Of a stretch of DNA of 64,000 nt, positions 52,005 to 60,614 are shown one piece after another; position 1 is the stretch's first letter, and the number at the start of each line of letters is the position of its first letter. The translations under genes were made by a program, and so were the position numbers. This DNA is from JAOTVV01 sp039591075 (GTDB lineage Bacteria > Gemmatimonadota > Gemmatimonadetes > Gemmatimonadales > GWC2-71-9), in NCBI GenBank assembly GCA_039591075.1, contig JBDHEI010000002.1:62001-126000 (forward strand), read 5' to 3'. The notes beneath the pieces were generated by a model. It worked only from the letters and a program-made list of their open reading frames with translations, was not told where the DNA came from and ran no database searches.

Positions 52005-54367
52005 TCCGCTGTCGACTCGGCCGTCGCGCCTTCGATCTCGAACTCGTCCTCGCACTTGAGGCACCGGCGGTACTCCCCCCGCGCCTTGGAAACCCGTCGC
52101 TCCGCCCCGAGGTTGCCACACGACGGACACACGTCCGGAACCGGACGGTGCCACGTCGAGAAATCACACTCGGGATACCGCGAGCAACCGAAGAACGACC
52201 GACCGCGTCGGGTCCGTCGCTCGATGAGATCGCCTGTGCCGCACTTCGTGCAGGTGACCCCGAGTGGGATCGGCCGAGTGTGCTTGCACTTTGGATACTG
52301 CGTGCAGGCCAGGAACTCACCGTATCGGCCCGTCTTGACCACCATCGGCGCACCGCACTCGGCGCACACCTCGGTGGTCGGTTTGTCGGGGACCTTGTCG
52401 CGCTTGAGCGGCTTGGTGTACCGGCACTCCGGGTACTTCGTGCACGCGATGAACGGCCCGAACCGGCCGCTCTTCAGCGTGAGCTTCCCGCCACACTCCG
52501 GACAGGGCTCCTTCTCGACATCCTCCACGTCGTGCGCCTCGCGAATGAGCGCCGTGGTGTCGATCGACTCGAGCGCCTTGGCAAACGGATGGTAGAAATT
52601 CTCGAGCACCTTCTGCCACGACAGCGAGCCCTCTTCGACCTTGTCGAGCTCGGTCTCCATCTCAGACGTGAATTCGACGTTGAAGATGTCCGGGAACTGA
52701 CCCACCATCACGCGCGCCACGGTCTCACCCAGCTCGGTGGTATGGAACCGGCGTCGGTCCACCCGCACGTAGCCGCGTTCGCGCAGCGTCGAGATGATCG
52801 CGGCGTAGGTACTCGGCCGCCCGATCCCGTCGCCCTCCAGTTCCTTCACGAGGCTCGCCTCGCTGAACCGGGGCGGCGGCTCCGTGAAGTGCTGGCTGGG
52901 CGTGATGGCGTGAACCTTGGCTTCGTCTCCCTTCTTGAGCGACGGTACGGGCGAGAGGTCTTCGAACGTCTGTTCTTCCCCCTCCTCCTTCGTGTCCGTA
53001 TACAGCACGTGGAACCCGTCGAAGATCAAGACCGAGCCGGTCGCCCGAAACAGATAGGCGCCGAGCTCGAAGTCGATGGCCGATGTGTCGTAGACAGCCG
53101 GCATCATCTGAGAGGCGACGAAGCGCAGCCAGATGAGCTGATACAGTCTGTGCTGGTCTGCCGAGAGGAACGCCTTCAGGTCGGCGGGCTTTCGCAGGAT
53201 GTCCGTGGGCCGGATGGCCTCGTGCGCTTCCTGCGCCCGAGCCGCCTTCTTGCTGGAGTAGTGGTTGGGCTTGGCCGGCAGGTAGCGATCGGGATACGCG
53301 CCGGCAATGAAGTTCCGCACCGCGGCAATAGCCACGTCTGCCACACGCGGCGAGTCGGTGCGCATGTAGGTAATGAGCCCCACGGCGCCCTCCTTGCCGA
53401 GCTCCACGCCCTCGTACAGATCCTGCGCTGCACGCATGGTGCGCTTGGCGGAGAAGCCAAGCCGCTTCGCCGCCTCTTGCTGCAACGTACTGGTGATGAA
53501 GGGAGGACCGGGACGCTTCTTCCGCTGTTTGCGCTCGACCTGCGAGACGACGAACGGCTGGCCCCGGACCGCGTCGACGACCGCGCGTGCCTCTTTCTCT
53601 GTGTGCAGCGCCGGCTTCTTGCCACGGACCTTGTGGAGCTTGGCGGTGAACCGCTTCTTCTTCGCTTCGAGGTCCGCCTCGATGGACCAGTATTCTTGCG
53701 GCTTGAAGTCCCGGATCGCCTGTTCCCGCTCAACGATGAGTCTGAGCGCCACCGTCTGGACGCGGCCCGCCGAGAGTCCCCGCTTGACCGACTTCCACAA
53801 CAGGGGACTCGCCTTGTAGCCCACGAGTCGGTCCAGGATGCGTCGCGCCTGCTGGGCCTCTACCTTCTGCCGATCGATCTGCTCCGGATGCTGGATCGCC
53901 TCGCGGATCGCGACCTTGGTGATCTCGTGAAACCGCACCCGTTGGATGTTCGCTCCGTCATTCAACTGATCGGCCACGTGCCACGCAATGGCCTCACCCT
54001 CACGATCGGGGTCGGTAGCCAGCAGCACGGCGTCGGCGTCTTTTGCCGCCCGCTTGATGGCCGCGAGTTGCTTGCCCTTGCCGCGAATCGTCACGTACTT
54101 GGGTTGGAACCCCTTGTCGACGTCCACGCCGAGTTCGCGCTGCGGCAGGTCGCGAATGTGCCCAACCGTCGCCTTCACGGAGAAGCCGGAATCGAGATAC
54201 TTGGTGATGGTGCGCGCCTTGGCTGGCGACTCGACGACGACGAGCGTGCTCGACTTGCCGGACGCTGGGCGCGATGCTGTTTGCTTCTTCCGGCTCGTCG
54301 CGGTCGACGTCGGAGACGCCCGCTTAGCCGACTTCTTCCGTTTCCGTTTCTTCGTGGTCTTCGGCAT
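52001..54367 (-). CDS. topA: DNA topoisomerase I
   Basis: 788 residues. A Lys/Arg-rich N-terminal extension of about 38 residues precedes the Toprim domain (VVVESPAKARTI, DPDREGEAIAWH). The active-site Tyr is in GLITYMRTDSPRV. The C-terminus carries three complete zinc ribbons with CPECGGKL, CAECGAPM and CTKCGTGDL knuckles plus a final CPSCG/CLKC pair and an acidic tail. Relaxes negative supercoils. The basic N-terminal tail is unusual and may add non-specific DNA binding. Confidence 0.95.
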   Translation of the reverse strand: MPKTTKKRKRKKSAKRASPTSTATSRKKQTASRPASGKSSTLVVVESPAKARTITKYLDSGFSVKATVGHIRDLPQRELGVDVDKGFQPKYVTIRGKGKQLAAIKRAAKDADAVLLATDPDREGEAIAWHVADQLNDGANIQRVRFHEITKVAIREAIQHPEQIDRQKVEAQQARRILDRLVGYKASPLLWKSVKRGLSAGRVQTVALRLIVEREQAIRDFKPQEYWSIEADLEAKKKRFTAKLHKVRGKKPALHTEKEARAVVDAVRGQPFVVSQVERKQRKKRPGPPFITSTLQQEAAKRLGFSAKRTMRAAQDLYEGVELGKEGAVGLITYMRTDSPRVADVAIAAVRNFIAGAYPDRYLPAKPNHYSSKKAARAQEAHEAIRPTDILRKPADLKAFLSADQHRLYQLIWLRFVASQMMPAVYDTSAIDFELGAYLFRATGSVLIFDGFHVLYTDTKEEGEEQTFEDLSPVPSLKKGDEAKVHAITPSQHFTEPPPRFSEASLVKELEGDGIGRPSTYAAIISTLRERGYVRVDRRRFHTTELGETVARVMVGQFPDIFNVEFTSEMETELDKVEEGSLSWQKVLENFYHPFAKALESIDTTALIREAHDVEDVEKEPCPECGGKLTLKSGRFGPFIACTKYPECRYTKPLKRDKVPDKPTTEVCAECGAPMVVKTGRYGEFLACTQYPKCKHTRPIPLGVTCTKCGTGDLIERRTRRGRSFFGCSRYPECDFSTWHRPVPDVCPSCGNLGAERRVSKARGEYRRCLKCEDEFEIEGATAESTAE

Positions 54368-54475
54368 ACACTCAGTCTCTGGTCCCGGCAGATCCGGCCG
54401 GACGATGCCCTCCGCGGCTCAACACCGCTTCAACACCTCGGTCCCGTGCCTCGAGTAAGGCACTGAGGCTCGCAG

Positions 54476-54507
54476 GGCCTAGGCGGCAGGTCCCGACCGC
54501 CTAGGCC
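54476..54507. other. 11-bp stem-loop upstream of topA
   Basis: GGCCTAGGCGG (54476-54486) pairs with CCGCCTAGGCC (54497-54507) across a 10-nt loop. It lies about 110 nt before the topA start, so it may be part of a topA leader or an operator rather than a terminator. Confidence 0.5.
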
Positions 54508-54574
54508 ACTCCGTGTAACGCGACGCTGAACAATCGCTTACGCGAACGCTCGACCGCCAGACCTGCGGCCGGGC

Positions 54575-54597
54575 GCGGGGCATAGTTACTGCCCCGC
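54575..54597. other. 8-bp stem-loop in topA-pilQ spacer
   Basis: GCGGGGCA (54575-54582) and TGCCCCGC (54590-54597) with loop TAGTTAC. Role unknown. Confidence 0.45.
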
Positions 54598-54647
54598 TGC
54601 GAATCGCGCAAGCGGACACGACCGCGCCTGGCCACCCCACAAACACC

Positions 54648-54673
54648 CGAGCCCGGCTCGGGAGCCGGGCTCG
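54648..54673 (-). terminator. Likely terminator of pilMNOPQ
   Basis: CGAGCCCGGCT (54648-54658) pairs perfectly with AGCCGGGCTCG (54663-54673), loop CGGG, 56 nt beyond the pilQ stop. On the minus strand it is followed by GGTGTTTGTG, a weak T-rich stretch. Best terminator candidate in the window. Confidence 0.6.
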
Positions 54674-54729
54674 AAGGTAACATGCTCAGTGTCGGACGCG
54701 TCGCGCGTCCGTTGGGTCACCCGAGGTCG

Positions 54730-56505
54730 CTACCGACCCGGGGCCGCCAGGTCGAGGATGTGCGGCGTCACCAGGATCAGCAGATCCTGTCGCACTTCGC
54801 GGCGACGGGTTACGCCGAACAGGCTGCCGATGACTGGCAGATCCACCAGATAGGGGATGCCGCTCTTCGACATCGTGACCGACGTCTGCGTCAGGCCACC
54901 GATCACCGCCGTCTGTCCATCGTTCACCAGGATCTGGCTGGTCGCCTCGCGGGTCCCGAACGCGACGCCGAGGTCGGTGTCCGCGACGTTGACCGAGGAG
55001 TTTTCGGCCCGGATGTCGAGCAGCACCTGCCGGTTGGCCGTCACGTGCGGCGTCACCTCCAGCCGGATGCCGGTCTCGACCAGCTGGATGCTGGCCGCTG
55101 CCGCTGCTTGAGCGCCCACGTCCACCACCCGGATCGGGGTCCGGTCACCCACCCAGATCTCCGCCTTGCGGTTGTCAGCCGTGGTCACGACGGGTTCCGA
55201 CTGCTCGTCGGCGAGCTGCGCCGACTCGAGCGCCTGGAGCCATGACGTCAGGCTGAACCGGCCTAGCGCCACCGAGAACAGCACGTCGAGCGCCGTCGCG
55301 GGCAAACGCTGGGAGGCGTTCGCCACGCCCGCCACCACGTCGCCGCCGAGGGTCACGACCGCCGGAATCAGCTGCGGGTCGTAGGGCTGGAACGCGTCCT
55401 GAATGCCGTCGGCGTTCGTATCGAATCCCTTGGTGGGGTCGGGCCGGGCGATCACCGTGTTGAAGAACGTGCCTTCCTGATCGTCACCGAAATCGTACTG
55501 GATGCCGAGGTCCATCACGTCCGTGCGGCTCACGAGGATGATCTTGGCCTGGATCGAGACCTGTGGGGTCTGCAGATCGAGGTTTTGGACCAGCTCCTCC
55601 ATATTCGCCACGCGGCTCGGGACGTCGGTCACGACCAGGCTGTTGGTGGACGTGTCGGCCACGACCTTCCCCCTGCCGGAGCGCGCCCCGTCGAGCACCG
55701 GGATCAGTCCCGACGCTTTGGCGTAGTTCACCCGCAGAATCTTGGTCGTGAGGGGTTCCAGCGAATCCCGGGCCGACAGTGCCGCTTGCGTCGCCACCCG
55801 GATGATGCCGTACTCGTTTTCCGTGGCGGCCAGGCCCTGCGACTCGAGGATTGCCTGGAAGGCCACGTCCCACGGCTGGTTACGGATCCGCGCCGTCACG
55901 TGGCCGGAAACGTCCTTCCCCAAGACGATCGTCTTACCGCTCAGGGCCGCAAACCCCTCCATGACCTCGGCGATGGTCGCCGAGTCGTAGGAGGCCGTTA
56001 CGACGGTCTGCTGTGACTGGAGCGGAGCCAGCGGCCGTGGCGCTGGATTCGCGGCCGCGCGAGCCGGACTCACTCGGGGTGCGACCCGGTCGGTGGCCGC
56101 CACCGACGACCACGCTGCAAAGGTCCGATCCGTGCCAATACTGATCCGAATCGCGTCGTCGGCGTACTCCAGCTCGTAACCCTGCAGCGACTCCAGCTCG
56201 AGCACGATCCGCACGACATCTGGCCGGAACTGACCGGAGCGGATGTTCACGATGCCGCCGCGGTTGCGCCCGTCGTACAGGATGCCCGACGCTTGGAGCG
56301 TCGCGCCGACCACGTCGATCACTAGCCTCGCCGGGTGGTCGAGCGTGAAGTCCTGGACGCTGACGCTCCCCGCGACGTCGATCACCACGACGGCGCGGCC
56401 GGCGCCTGGCAGCACGCTCACCGCCTTGACCTCGCCCGGCCCCGCGAACAGCGGGGGAGCCATCAGGACGAGCCCGACGAGTGCGAGCATCATTGACCGC
56501 TTCAT
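54730..56505 (-). CDS. pilQ: Type IV pilus secretin PilQ
   Basis: 591 residues from ATG 56505 (AGGAGGG upstream). Signal peptide, one AMIN domain (about 25-125, VVVIDVAGSVSVQDFTL), a short linker, secretin N0/N1 modules (EVMEGFAALSGKTIVLGKDVSG in parts) and the secretin core with GVAFGTREATSQILVNDGQTAVIGGL (in parts) and RREVRQDLLILVTPHIL. It forms the outer-membrane gate for the pilus. Shorter than proteobacterial PilQ because only one AMIN domain is present. Confidence 0.94.
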   Translation of the reverse strand: MKRSMMLALVGLVLMAPPLFAGPGEVKAVSVLPGAGRAVVVIDVAGSVSVQDFTLDHPARLVIDVVGATLQASGILYDGRNRGGIVNIRSGQFRPDVVRIVLELESLQGYELEYADDAIRISIGTDRTFAAWSSVAATDRVAPRVSPARAAANPAPRPLAPLQSQQTVVTASYDSATIAEVMEGFAALSGKTIVLGKDVSGHVTARIRNQPWDVAFQAILESQGLAATENEYGIIRVATQAALSARDSLEPLTTKILRVNYAKASGLIPVLDGARSGRGKVVADTSTNSLVVTDVPSRVANMEELVQNLDLQTPQVSIQAKIILVSRTDVMDLGIQYDFGDDQEGTFFNTVIARPDPTKGFDTNADGIQDAFQPYDPQLIPAVVTLGGDVVAGVANASQRLPATALDVLFSVALGRFSLTSWLQALESAQLADEQSEPVVTTADNRKAEIWVGDRTPIRVVDVGAQAAAAASIQLVETGIRLEVTPHVTANRQVLLDIRAENSSVNVADTDLGVAFGTREATSQILVNDGQTAVIGGLTQTSVTMSKSGIPYLVDLPVIGSLFGVTRRREVRQDLLILVTPHILDLAAPGR

Positions 56506-56987
56506 TGGGTTCCCTCCTGCCTGCGGCGCAGTCGGAGCGACGACTGTCGCTCAACGCCGAATTCTTCGATCATCACCAGGACTTCGTCCTGTCGGATGGC
56601 CGTGATACGGAGCCGGCCCAGCTCGTCACCCACACGCACGGTGTATCGCTTGCCCACGGTGGTGTCGCGGAGCACCGCGACGCTCCCGCCGGGGTACCGC
56701 GCATCGAAGTTGATGGCCGTCACCCGGAGATCCTCGAGCATCGGTCGGACGCTGCCGGTCCGCAGCAGCGACTCGAACGGATCACGCCCCGATGCCGTGT
56801 ACGTGAACACCTCGCGCAGCAGCTCGGTCTGGCTCTCGGATTCTGCCTCCGTTGCAGCCATCTCGGTCTGGGGAGGTGGCGGCTCGCTGGCCGGAGCGCC
56901 CGGCACGGCGGCCTCCTCCCCTCCGCAGGCAACAGTGCCCAGACCGGCGCACATCGCCATCCAGGTCAGCGCGCTACGGAGTCTCAC
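56502..56987 (-). CDS. pilP: Type IV pilus lipoprotein PilP
   Basis: 161 residues from GTG 56987, which has GGGAGG 5 nt upstream; a GTG at 56993 has no spacing to that site. Lipobox TVACGG, then a Pro/Glu-rich linker, then a beta domain starting GRDPFESLL and containing VGDELGRLRITAIRQDEVLVMI. PilP connects the PilNO inner-membrane complex to PilQ. It overlaps pilO by 14 nt and pilQ by 4. Confidence 0.85.
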   Translation of the reverse strand: MRLRSALTWMAMCAGLGTVACGGEEAAVPGAPASEPPPPQTEMAATEAESESQTELLREVFTYTASGRDPFESLLRTGSVRPMLEDLRVTAINFDARYPGGSVAVLRDTTVGKRYTVRVGDELGRLRITAIRQDEVLVMIEEFGVERQSSLRLRRRQEGTQ

Positions 56988-57579
56988 TGGCACCTCCCGC
57001 CACTTGCGACTTCACGAATGTCCGAATCTCGAATCGCGCTTCGAGCAGTGCCCCGGTCGTGTCGGCATAGAGCTGTTCGGCCACCGCCTGCGCCGGCCTG
57101 AGAGTCAACTGGTACGGCACCATGATGCGTTGCAGCGAAGCGATGTCGGACAGGAACTCCCCCACCTGATCATAGTGTCCGAATACCTGCAGCCGGTAGC
57201 GGTAGGTGTCGAACATCGACCCGGGCTCGACGGACTGACGAGCGAACTCGGCGATGTCCACGTCCCTGAGCGAGGCCCTGGCCGCGATATCGTCGATGAG
57301 CTGGGGTACCTCATTCTCGGCCGGGACGAGCTGTCGCATCAGTCCCAGACTCCCCTCGAGCCGCTGGATCCGCTCCCGCAGCTGTTCCACCGTACCCTGC
57401 GCCAACTCGCGCTTGGCGATGTCGATCTGCGTTTGCAGCGAATCCACCTCGCGCTGGAGGGCGTTCACCTCGTCCATCTTCGGCGCCCTCCACAGGAACC
57501 AGAAGGCGGCGGACAAGGCGACCGCGAGCACGATCACGATCGTGAGAACCTGCTTCCGGTCTTTTTCCGTCAGTGCCAC
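56974..57579 (-). CDS. pilO: Type IV pilus assembly protein PilO
   Basis: 201 residues: N-terminal anchor helix (VLTIVIVLAVALSAAFWFLW), coiled coil (VNALQREVDSLQTQIDIAKRE in parts), and a ferredoxin-like periplasmic domain with YRYRLQVFGHYDQVGEFLSDIASLQRIM (in parts). Inner-membrane alignment complex with PilN. 8 nt downstream of pilN. Confidence 0.9.
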   Translation of the reverse strand: MALTEKDRKQVLTIVIVLAVALSAAFWFLWRAPKMDEVNALQREVDSLQTQIDIAKRELAQGTVEQLRERIQRLEGSLGLMRQLVPAENEVPQLIDDIAARASLRDVDIAEFARQSVEPGSMFDTYRYRLQVFGHYDQVGEFLSDIASLQRIMVPYQLTLRPAQAVAEQLYADTTGALLEARFEIRTFVKSQVAGGASETP

Positions 57580-57587
57580 GGTTCCCC

Positions 57588-58268
57588 CTAGCGGACCGAT
57601 TCGATCACGGGCACCGTTCGCACGAAGTCCGTCCCGGCCTTCTTGAACGTCGCCGTGATGCTGAACGCCCGCATTGCCTTGTCGTCTTCCAAGACGGTAG
57701 TCGCCGGCCCCTCAATCACGTTCTCCATCCAGGGAGACGCTGCGAGTCGGCGCAGGAATCGCGTGTACGCCGTGATCTCCGATGTCCGCCCTTCCAGCTC
57801 GAAGCGGAGCGGCCGCACCACGTCCACCGAGTCCTCCTCGAGCACGGGGCTGCCCTGCAGCTCCACCAGGCTCACGAGCCAGGAGTAATCCGGCAGGGCC
57901 CGCGTCACCTCTTCGAGGATGTGCGGCCACACGTACCGGTCGGCATCGATCTGCCGGATGGCGTCGAGCTCGGCCACCAGCGAATCCCGCAGTCGCTCAG
58001 CATGGCGTTTCTGCGCCATCAAGTTGCCATAGCGCCGCGCTTCGGTCCGGACGTCTTCTGCCCGGTTCTCCAACAGCACGTGCCGCGTCTGCGTGAGCGT
58101 GAACAGACCTCCAATGAACACGATCGCGGCCACGCCGGCACCGACTGCTCCGAGGAGCAGCGGGTCCTTGACCCCGGCGATGAAGCCGCTGAAATCGGGC
58201 ATCTGGAGACCCGCGCCCGCTTTTCGCTTCCGCTTGCTCCCCCCGAGGAGGTTGATCTCGATTCGCAT
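57588..58268 (-). CDS. pilN: Type IV pilus assembly protein PilN
   Basis: 226 residues. Begins MRIEINLLGG, the conserved cytoplasmic N-terminal motif that binds PilM, followed by a membrane helix (AVGAGVAAIVFIGGLFTLT), a coiled coil and a periplasmic domain. Between the INLL motif and the helix lies a basic stretch (GSKRKRKAGAG) of about 40 residues, longer than usual. Confidence 0.92.
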   Translation of the reverse strand: MRIEINLLGGSKRKRKAGAGLQMPDFSGFIAGVKDPLLLGAVGAGVAAIVFIGGLFTLTQTRHVLLENRAEDVRTEARRYGNLMAQKRHAERLRDSLVAELDAIRQIDADRYVWPHILEEVTRALPDYSWLVSLVELQGSPVLEEDSVDVVRPLRFELEGRTSEITAYTRFLRRLAASPWMENVIEGPATTVLEDDKAMRAFSITATFKKAGTDFVRTVPVIESVR

Positions 58269-58286
58269 CGTCGGCCCTCCTGGCCG

Positions 58287-59336
58287 TCACGCCGCCTTGC
58301 GGAGGGCGAGGCCCGCAGCCAGCATCAGCAGCGGCCCGACCTCATCCGCATTGATCGTATCGAACACGCCTTCCTTGGCCTGCACGCGCTGGAGCGGCGT
58401 CGCGATCTGCACCGGCACCCGGAGCCGCTTGGCAAGCGCATCCATGAGCCCGGGGATCCGCGCCCCACCACCACAGCAATACACGCGCTCCACGCCACCC
58501 ATGTCTCCCGTGGCAGACTGCAGGAAGGCGCTCGCGCGCTCCAACCCCACCGCCATCTCCTCACCGCGGCTCCGCAGATACGGCTCGAGATCGGCCGTGA
58601 GCTCGTAGCCCTGGAGCACCTCGTCGGCATCTTCGGCCGACATCCCGCGCTCCCGCTGCAGGTCCTCCCGGAACTTCCGCGTGCCAACCGCCAAATCTCG
58701 CGTCAGGAGGGGCACGCCGTCCAGTAGGATGTTCACATTGGTCACTTCGTGGCCTACGCTGAGGAGCGCCACCCCGCCACGCATCGCGTCGGGGTAGTTC
58801 AGCTCGAAGGCGTTGTGGAGGGCGAACGCATCGACGTCCACGATCGACGCCTGAAGGCCCGCCTGGGCCAGGAGTTGGATCTTGTCCTCGATGAGGTCCC
58901 GCTTCGCCGCCACGAGCAGCACATCCATCTGCAGCCCCTGCCCGTACGGATCCAGGATCTGGAAGTCCAGCTCCACGCCCTCGATGTCGAACGGGACGTG
59001 CTGCTGGGCCTCCCACCGCACGACCTCAAACGCCTCGCTCTCCTTCATGCGGTCGACCTGAATCTTCTTGACGATGACGTCGCGTCCACCGACGGCGACC
59101 ACGACGTGCTTCTGTTTGATCCCCGCCGAGCGCAACAGACCTTGGATGGTGTCGGCAACGATGTCGGGGTCCATTATCTCTCCCTCGACAATGGCGCTGC
59201 CGGTGATGGGCGCGACCGCCACACGCGCGATCTGCGGCTCATCCTTGGAGTGATCGATGGCCACGAGCTTCATCAGCCCGCTGCCGACGTCAAGGGCGAC
59301 CGTCGTTTTGGACCGCCCGAGTCCGAAAAGAGCCAT
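58287..59336 (-). CDS. pilM: Type IV pilus assembly ATPase-like protein PilM
   Basis: 349 residues, actin/FtsA-like. ALDVGSGLMKLVAID (phosphate 1), VGHEVTNVNILLDG (phosphate 2), YCCGGGARIPGLMDALA (adenosine). It binds ATP and the PilN N-terminus on the cytoplasmic side. First gene of pilMNOPQ, with its own promoter upstream. Confidence 0.94.
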   Translation of the reverse strand: MALFGLGRSKTTVALDVGSGLMKLVAIDHSKDEPQIARVAVAPITGSAIVEGEIMDPDIVADTIQGLLRSAGIKQKHVVVAVGGRDVIVKKIQVDRMKESEAFEVVRWEAQQHVPFDIEGVELDFQILDPYGQGLQMDVLLVAAKRDLIEDKIQLLAQAGLQASIVDVDAFALHNAFELNYPDAMRGGVALLSVGHEVTNVNILLDGVPLLTRDLAVGTRKFREDLQRERGMSAEDADEVLQGYELTADLEPYLRSRGEEMAVGLERASAFLQSATGDMGGVERVYCCGGGARIPGLMDALAKRLRVPVQIATPLQRVQAKEGVFDTINADEVGPLLMLAAGLALRKAA

Positions 59337-59363
59337 ATCTCCCGACCGTTTAACGAGATAAGT

Positions 59364-59397
59364 GGGGTGAGCGGCAGACTACAGTACCGCTCACCCC
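59364..59397 (-). repeat. 11-bp inverted repeat flanking the pilM -10 element
   Basis: GGGGTGAGCGG (59364-59374) and CCGCTCACCCC (59387-59397) are perfect inverted copies 12 nt apart. The upstream arm lies in the promoter spacer and the other just past the -10, so it could be an operator or an initial-transcript hairpin. Confidence 0.6.
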
Positions 59398-59409
59398 CGA
59401 TTTTGTCAA
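59381..59409 (-). promoter_or_regulatory. sigma70-type promoter of pilMNOPQ
   Basis: Minus strand: perfect -35 TTGACA (59404-59409), 17-nt spacer, weaker -10 TACTGT (59381-59386, 3 of 6). About 45 nt before the pilM ATG. Overlaps the inverted repeat at 59364-59397. Confidence 0.55.
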
Positions 59410-59469
59410 GCTCCAACCTACTTTAACCGGCCATCAACAAGTCCATCTGGGACTGTGAGTTACGTCACT

Positions 59470-60585
59470 TTAGTTCAGGTTCACCCAGCTCCGCTCCTGG
59501 AACAGCGCGCCCGGAGCCGAGTTCTTGAGGGCCTTGATGATGGCGCAACTCGAGAAGTTGACCACGGCGTCGCCGAGCACGGTGCTCTGGTCGAAGCTGA
59601 CGTTTGCGGCAATCACCCCGCCGTTGAAGTGGCCGCCGGTGCCCTGCGTGTTCACGGTCTGCCGCACGATCACCGGTCCGTAGAAGACGAACCCACCTTG
59701 CACTTCCAGGTTGCCGTTTACGATGAGGACCCCCTGCCCCTGCACGCCATTGATGTGGGCATCGCCCTCGACCCAGATGATGGGAAAGTAGTCGCCGCAC
59801 GGCGCGGTGGGATTGAGCGGATCGCCCCAGTTGTTCTCATCGGTCTTGTTGCACTGGGTGCCATTGAGCGTGGGCTCCACTTTCCGCGTCCCAGGCCCGA
59901 CGAACTTGTTGGCCATGGACTTCAGCTCGTCGAAGCTCGCGTCACCAAACGTGGTGAGGTCCCCAACCGTGATCGAAGGGTCCTCCTCGACCGGCGGATT
60001 GCCGGTAACACAGCTCATGTCAGTGCAGCCCGACGTAGAGATCTGGGTAATGTCGGGCAACTGAATTCCGGGAAGGGCCGGCTTCAGCGCCGGACAGCCC
60101 GTCCAGCCCGGCGGGAACTGGTCGTTCCCGTTGATCTGGGTGGAACCGCCGATCTTCAGGGCGCCCTGCGTCTTGAGCGCCGCGGTCACGTCGAACTCGA
60201 CCGGGCGCAGGCGCACCAACATACCAACCTGCTGGCGCGACGCGCTGTCACGGCTGAACCCCTCGGAGCGGACCAGGTAGTTCAAGTCGCTCAGCCGGCG
60301 GGTGGAGCCCCGGTACCAACCGCCGTTGCTTGGCAGCGTCCCGGCAAACAACACACTGTCACCGATCGGGATCTGATTGAGGGCCCCAGGCGACCATGCG
60401 CTGACCTGCTGGCTCGCACCCTCCTCGGCGGCGGTGAAGGCCTGCTGGTAGGTGATCGTGTTACGCCCTACCCGCTGCTCCTGCATGCCGATGAAGAACG
60501 AGCCCGCCACGAGCGCCCCAATCACTACCAGGGCGAAGATGGCCATCGCCAGGGCGATGCCGCGTTCGTTGCGTACCGATTTCAT
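59470..60585 (-). CDS. PilX-like pilus assembly protein with C-terminal beta-repeat region
   Basis: 371 residues from ATG 60585 with AGGAGG 7 nt upstream. N-terminus KSVRNERGIALAMAIFALVVIGALVAG (in parts) has the polar-then-hydrophobic form of PilX_N proteins, without a canonical GFTL(I)E prepilin site. The C-terminal 150 residues (DAHINGVQGQGVLIVNGNLEV in parts) resemble polymer-forming, right-handed beta repeats. Six or more Cys, including GCTDMSCVTG. Likely a pilus-associated surface protein. Confidence 0.78.
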   Translation of the reverse strand: MKSVRNERGIALAMAIFALVVIGALVAGSFFIGMQEQRVGRNTITYQQAFTAAEEGASQQVSAWSPGALNQIPIGDSVLFAGTLPSNGGWYRGSTRRLSDLNYLVRSEGFSRDSASRQQVGMLVRLRPVEFDVTAALKTQGALKIGGSTQINGNDQFPPGWTGCPALKPALPGIQLPDITQISTSGCTDMSCVTGNPPVEEDPSITVGDLTTFGDASFDELKSMANKFVGPGTRKVEPTLNGTQCNKTDENNWGDPLNPTAPCGDYFPIIWVEGDAHINGVQGQGVLIVNGNLEVQGGFVFYGPVIVRQTVNTQGTGGHFNGGVIAANVSFDQSTVLGDAVVNFSSCAIIKALKNSAPGALFQERSWVNLN

Positions 60586-60614
60586 AGTCGCGCCTCCTAT
60601 GATGTGCGCCCGGC

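Larger units (their letters stand above)
54368..54729. other. topA-pilQ spacer, rich in strong hairpins
   Basis: 362 nt with no supported gene; small open frames on both strands are compositionally unlike the neighbours. The spacer holds at least three perfect stem-loops: 54476-54507 (11 bp), 54575-54597 (8 bp) and 54648-54673 (11 bp), with a weaker one at 54446-54463 (6 bp). It must contain the end of the pil transcript and the topA promoter, though no convincing -35/-10 pair was found. Confidence 0.6.
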
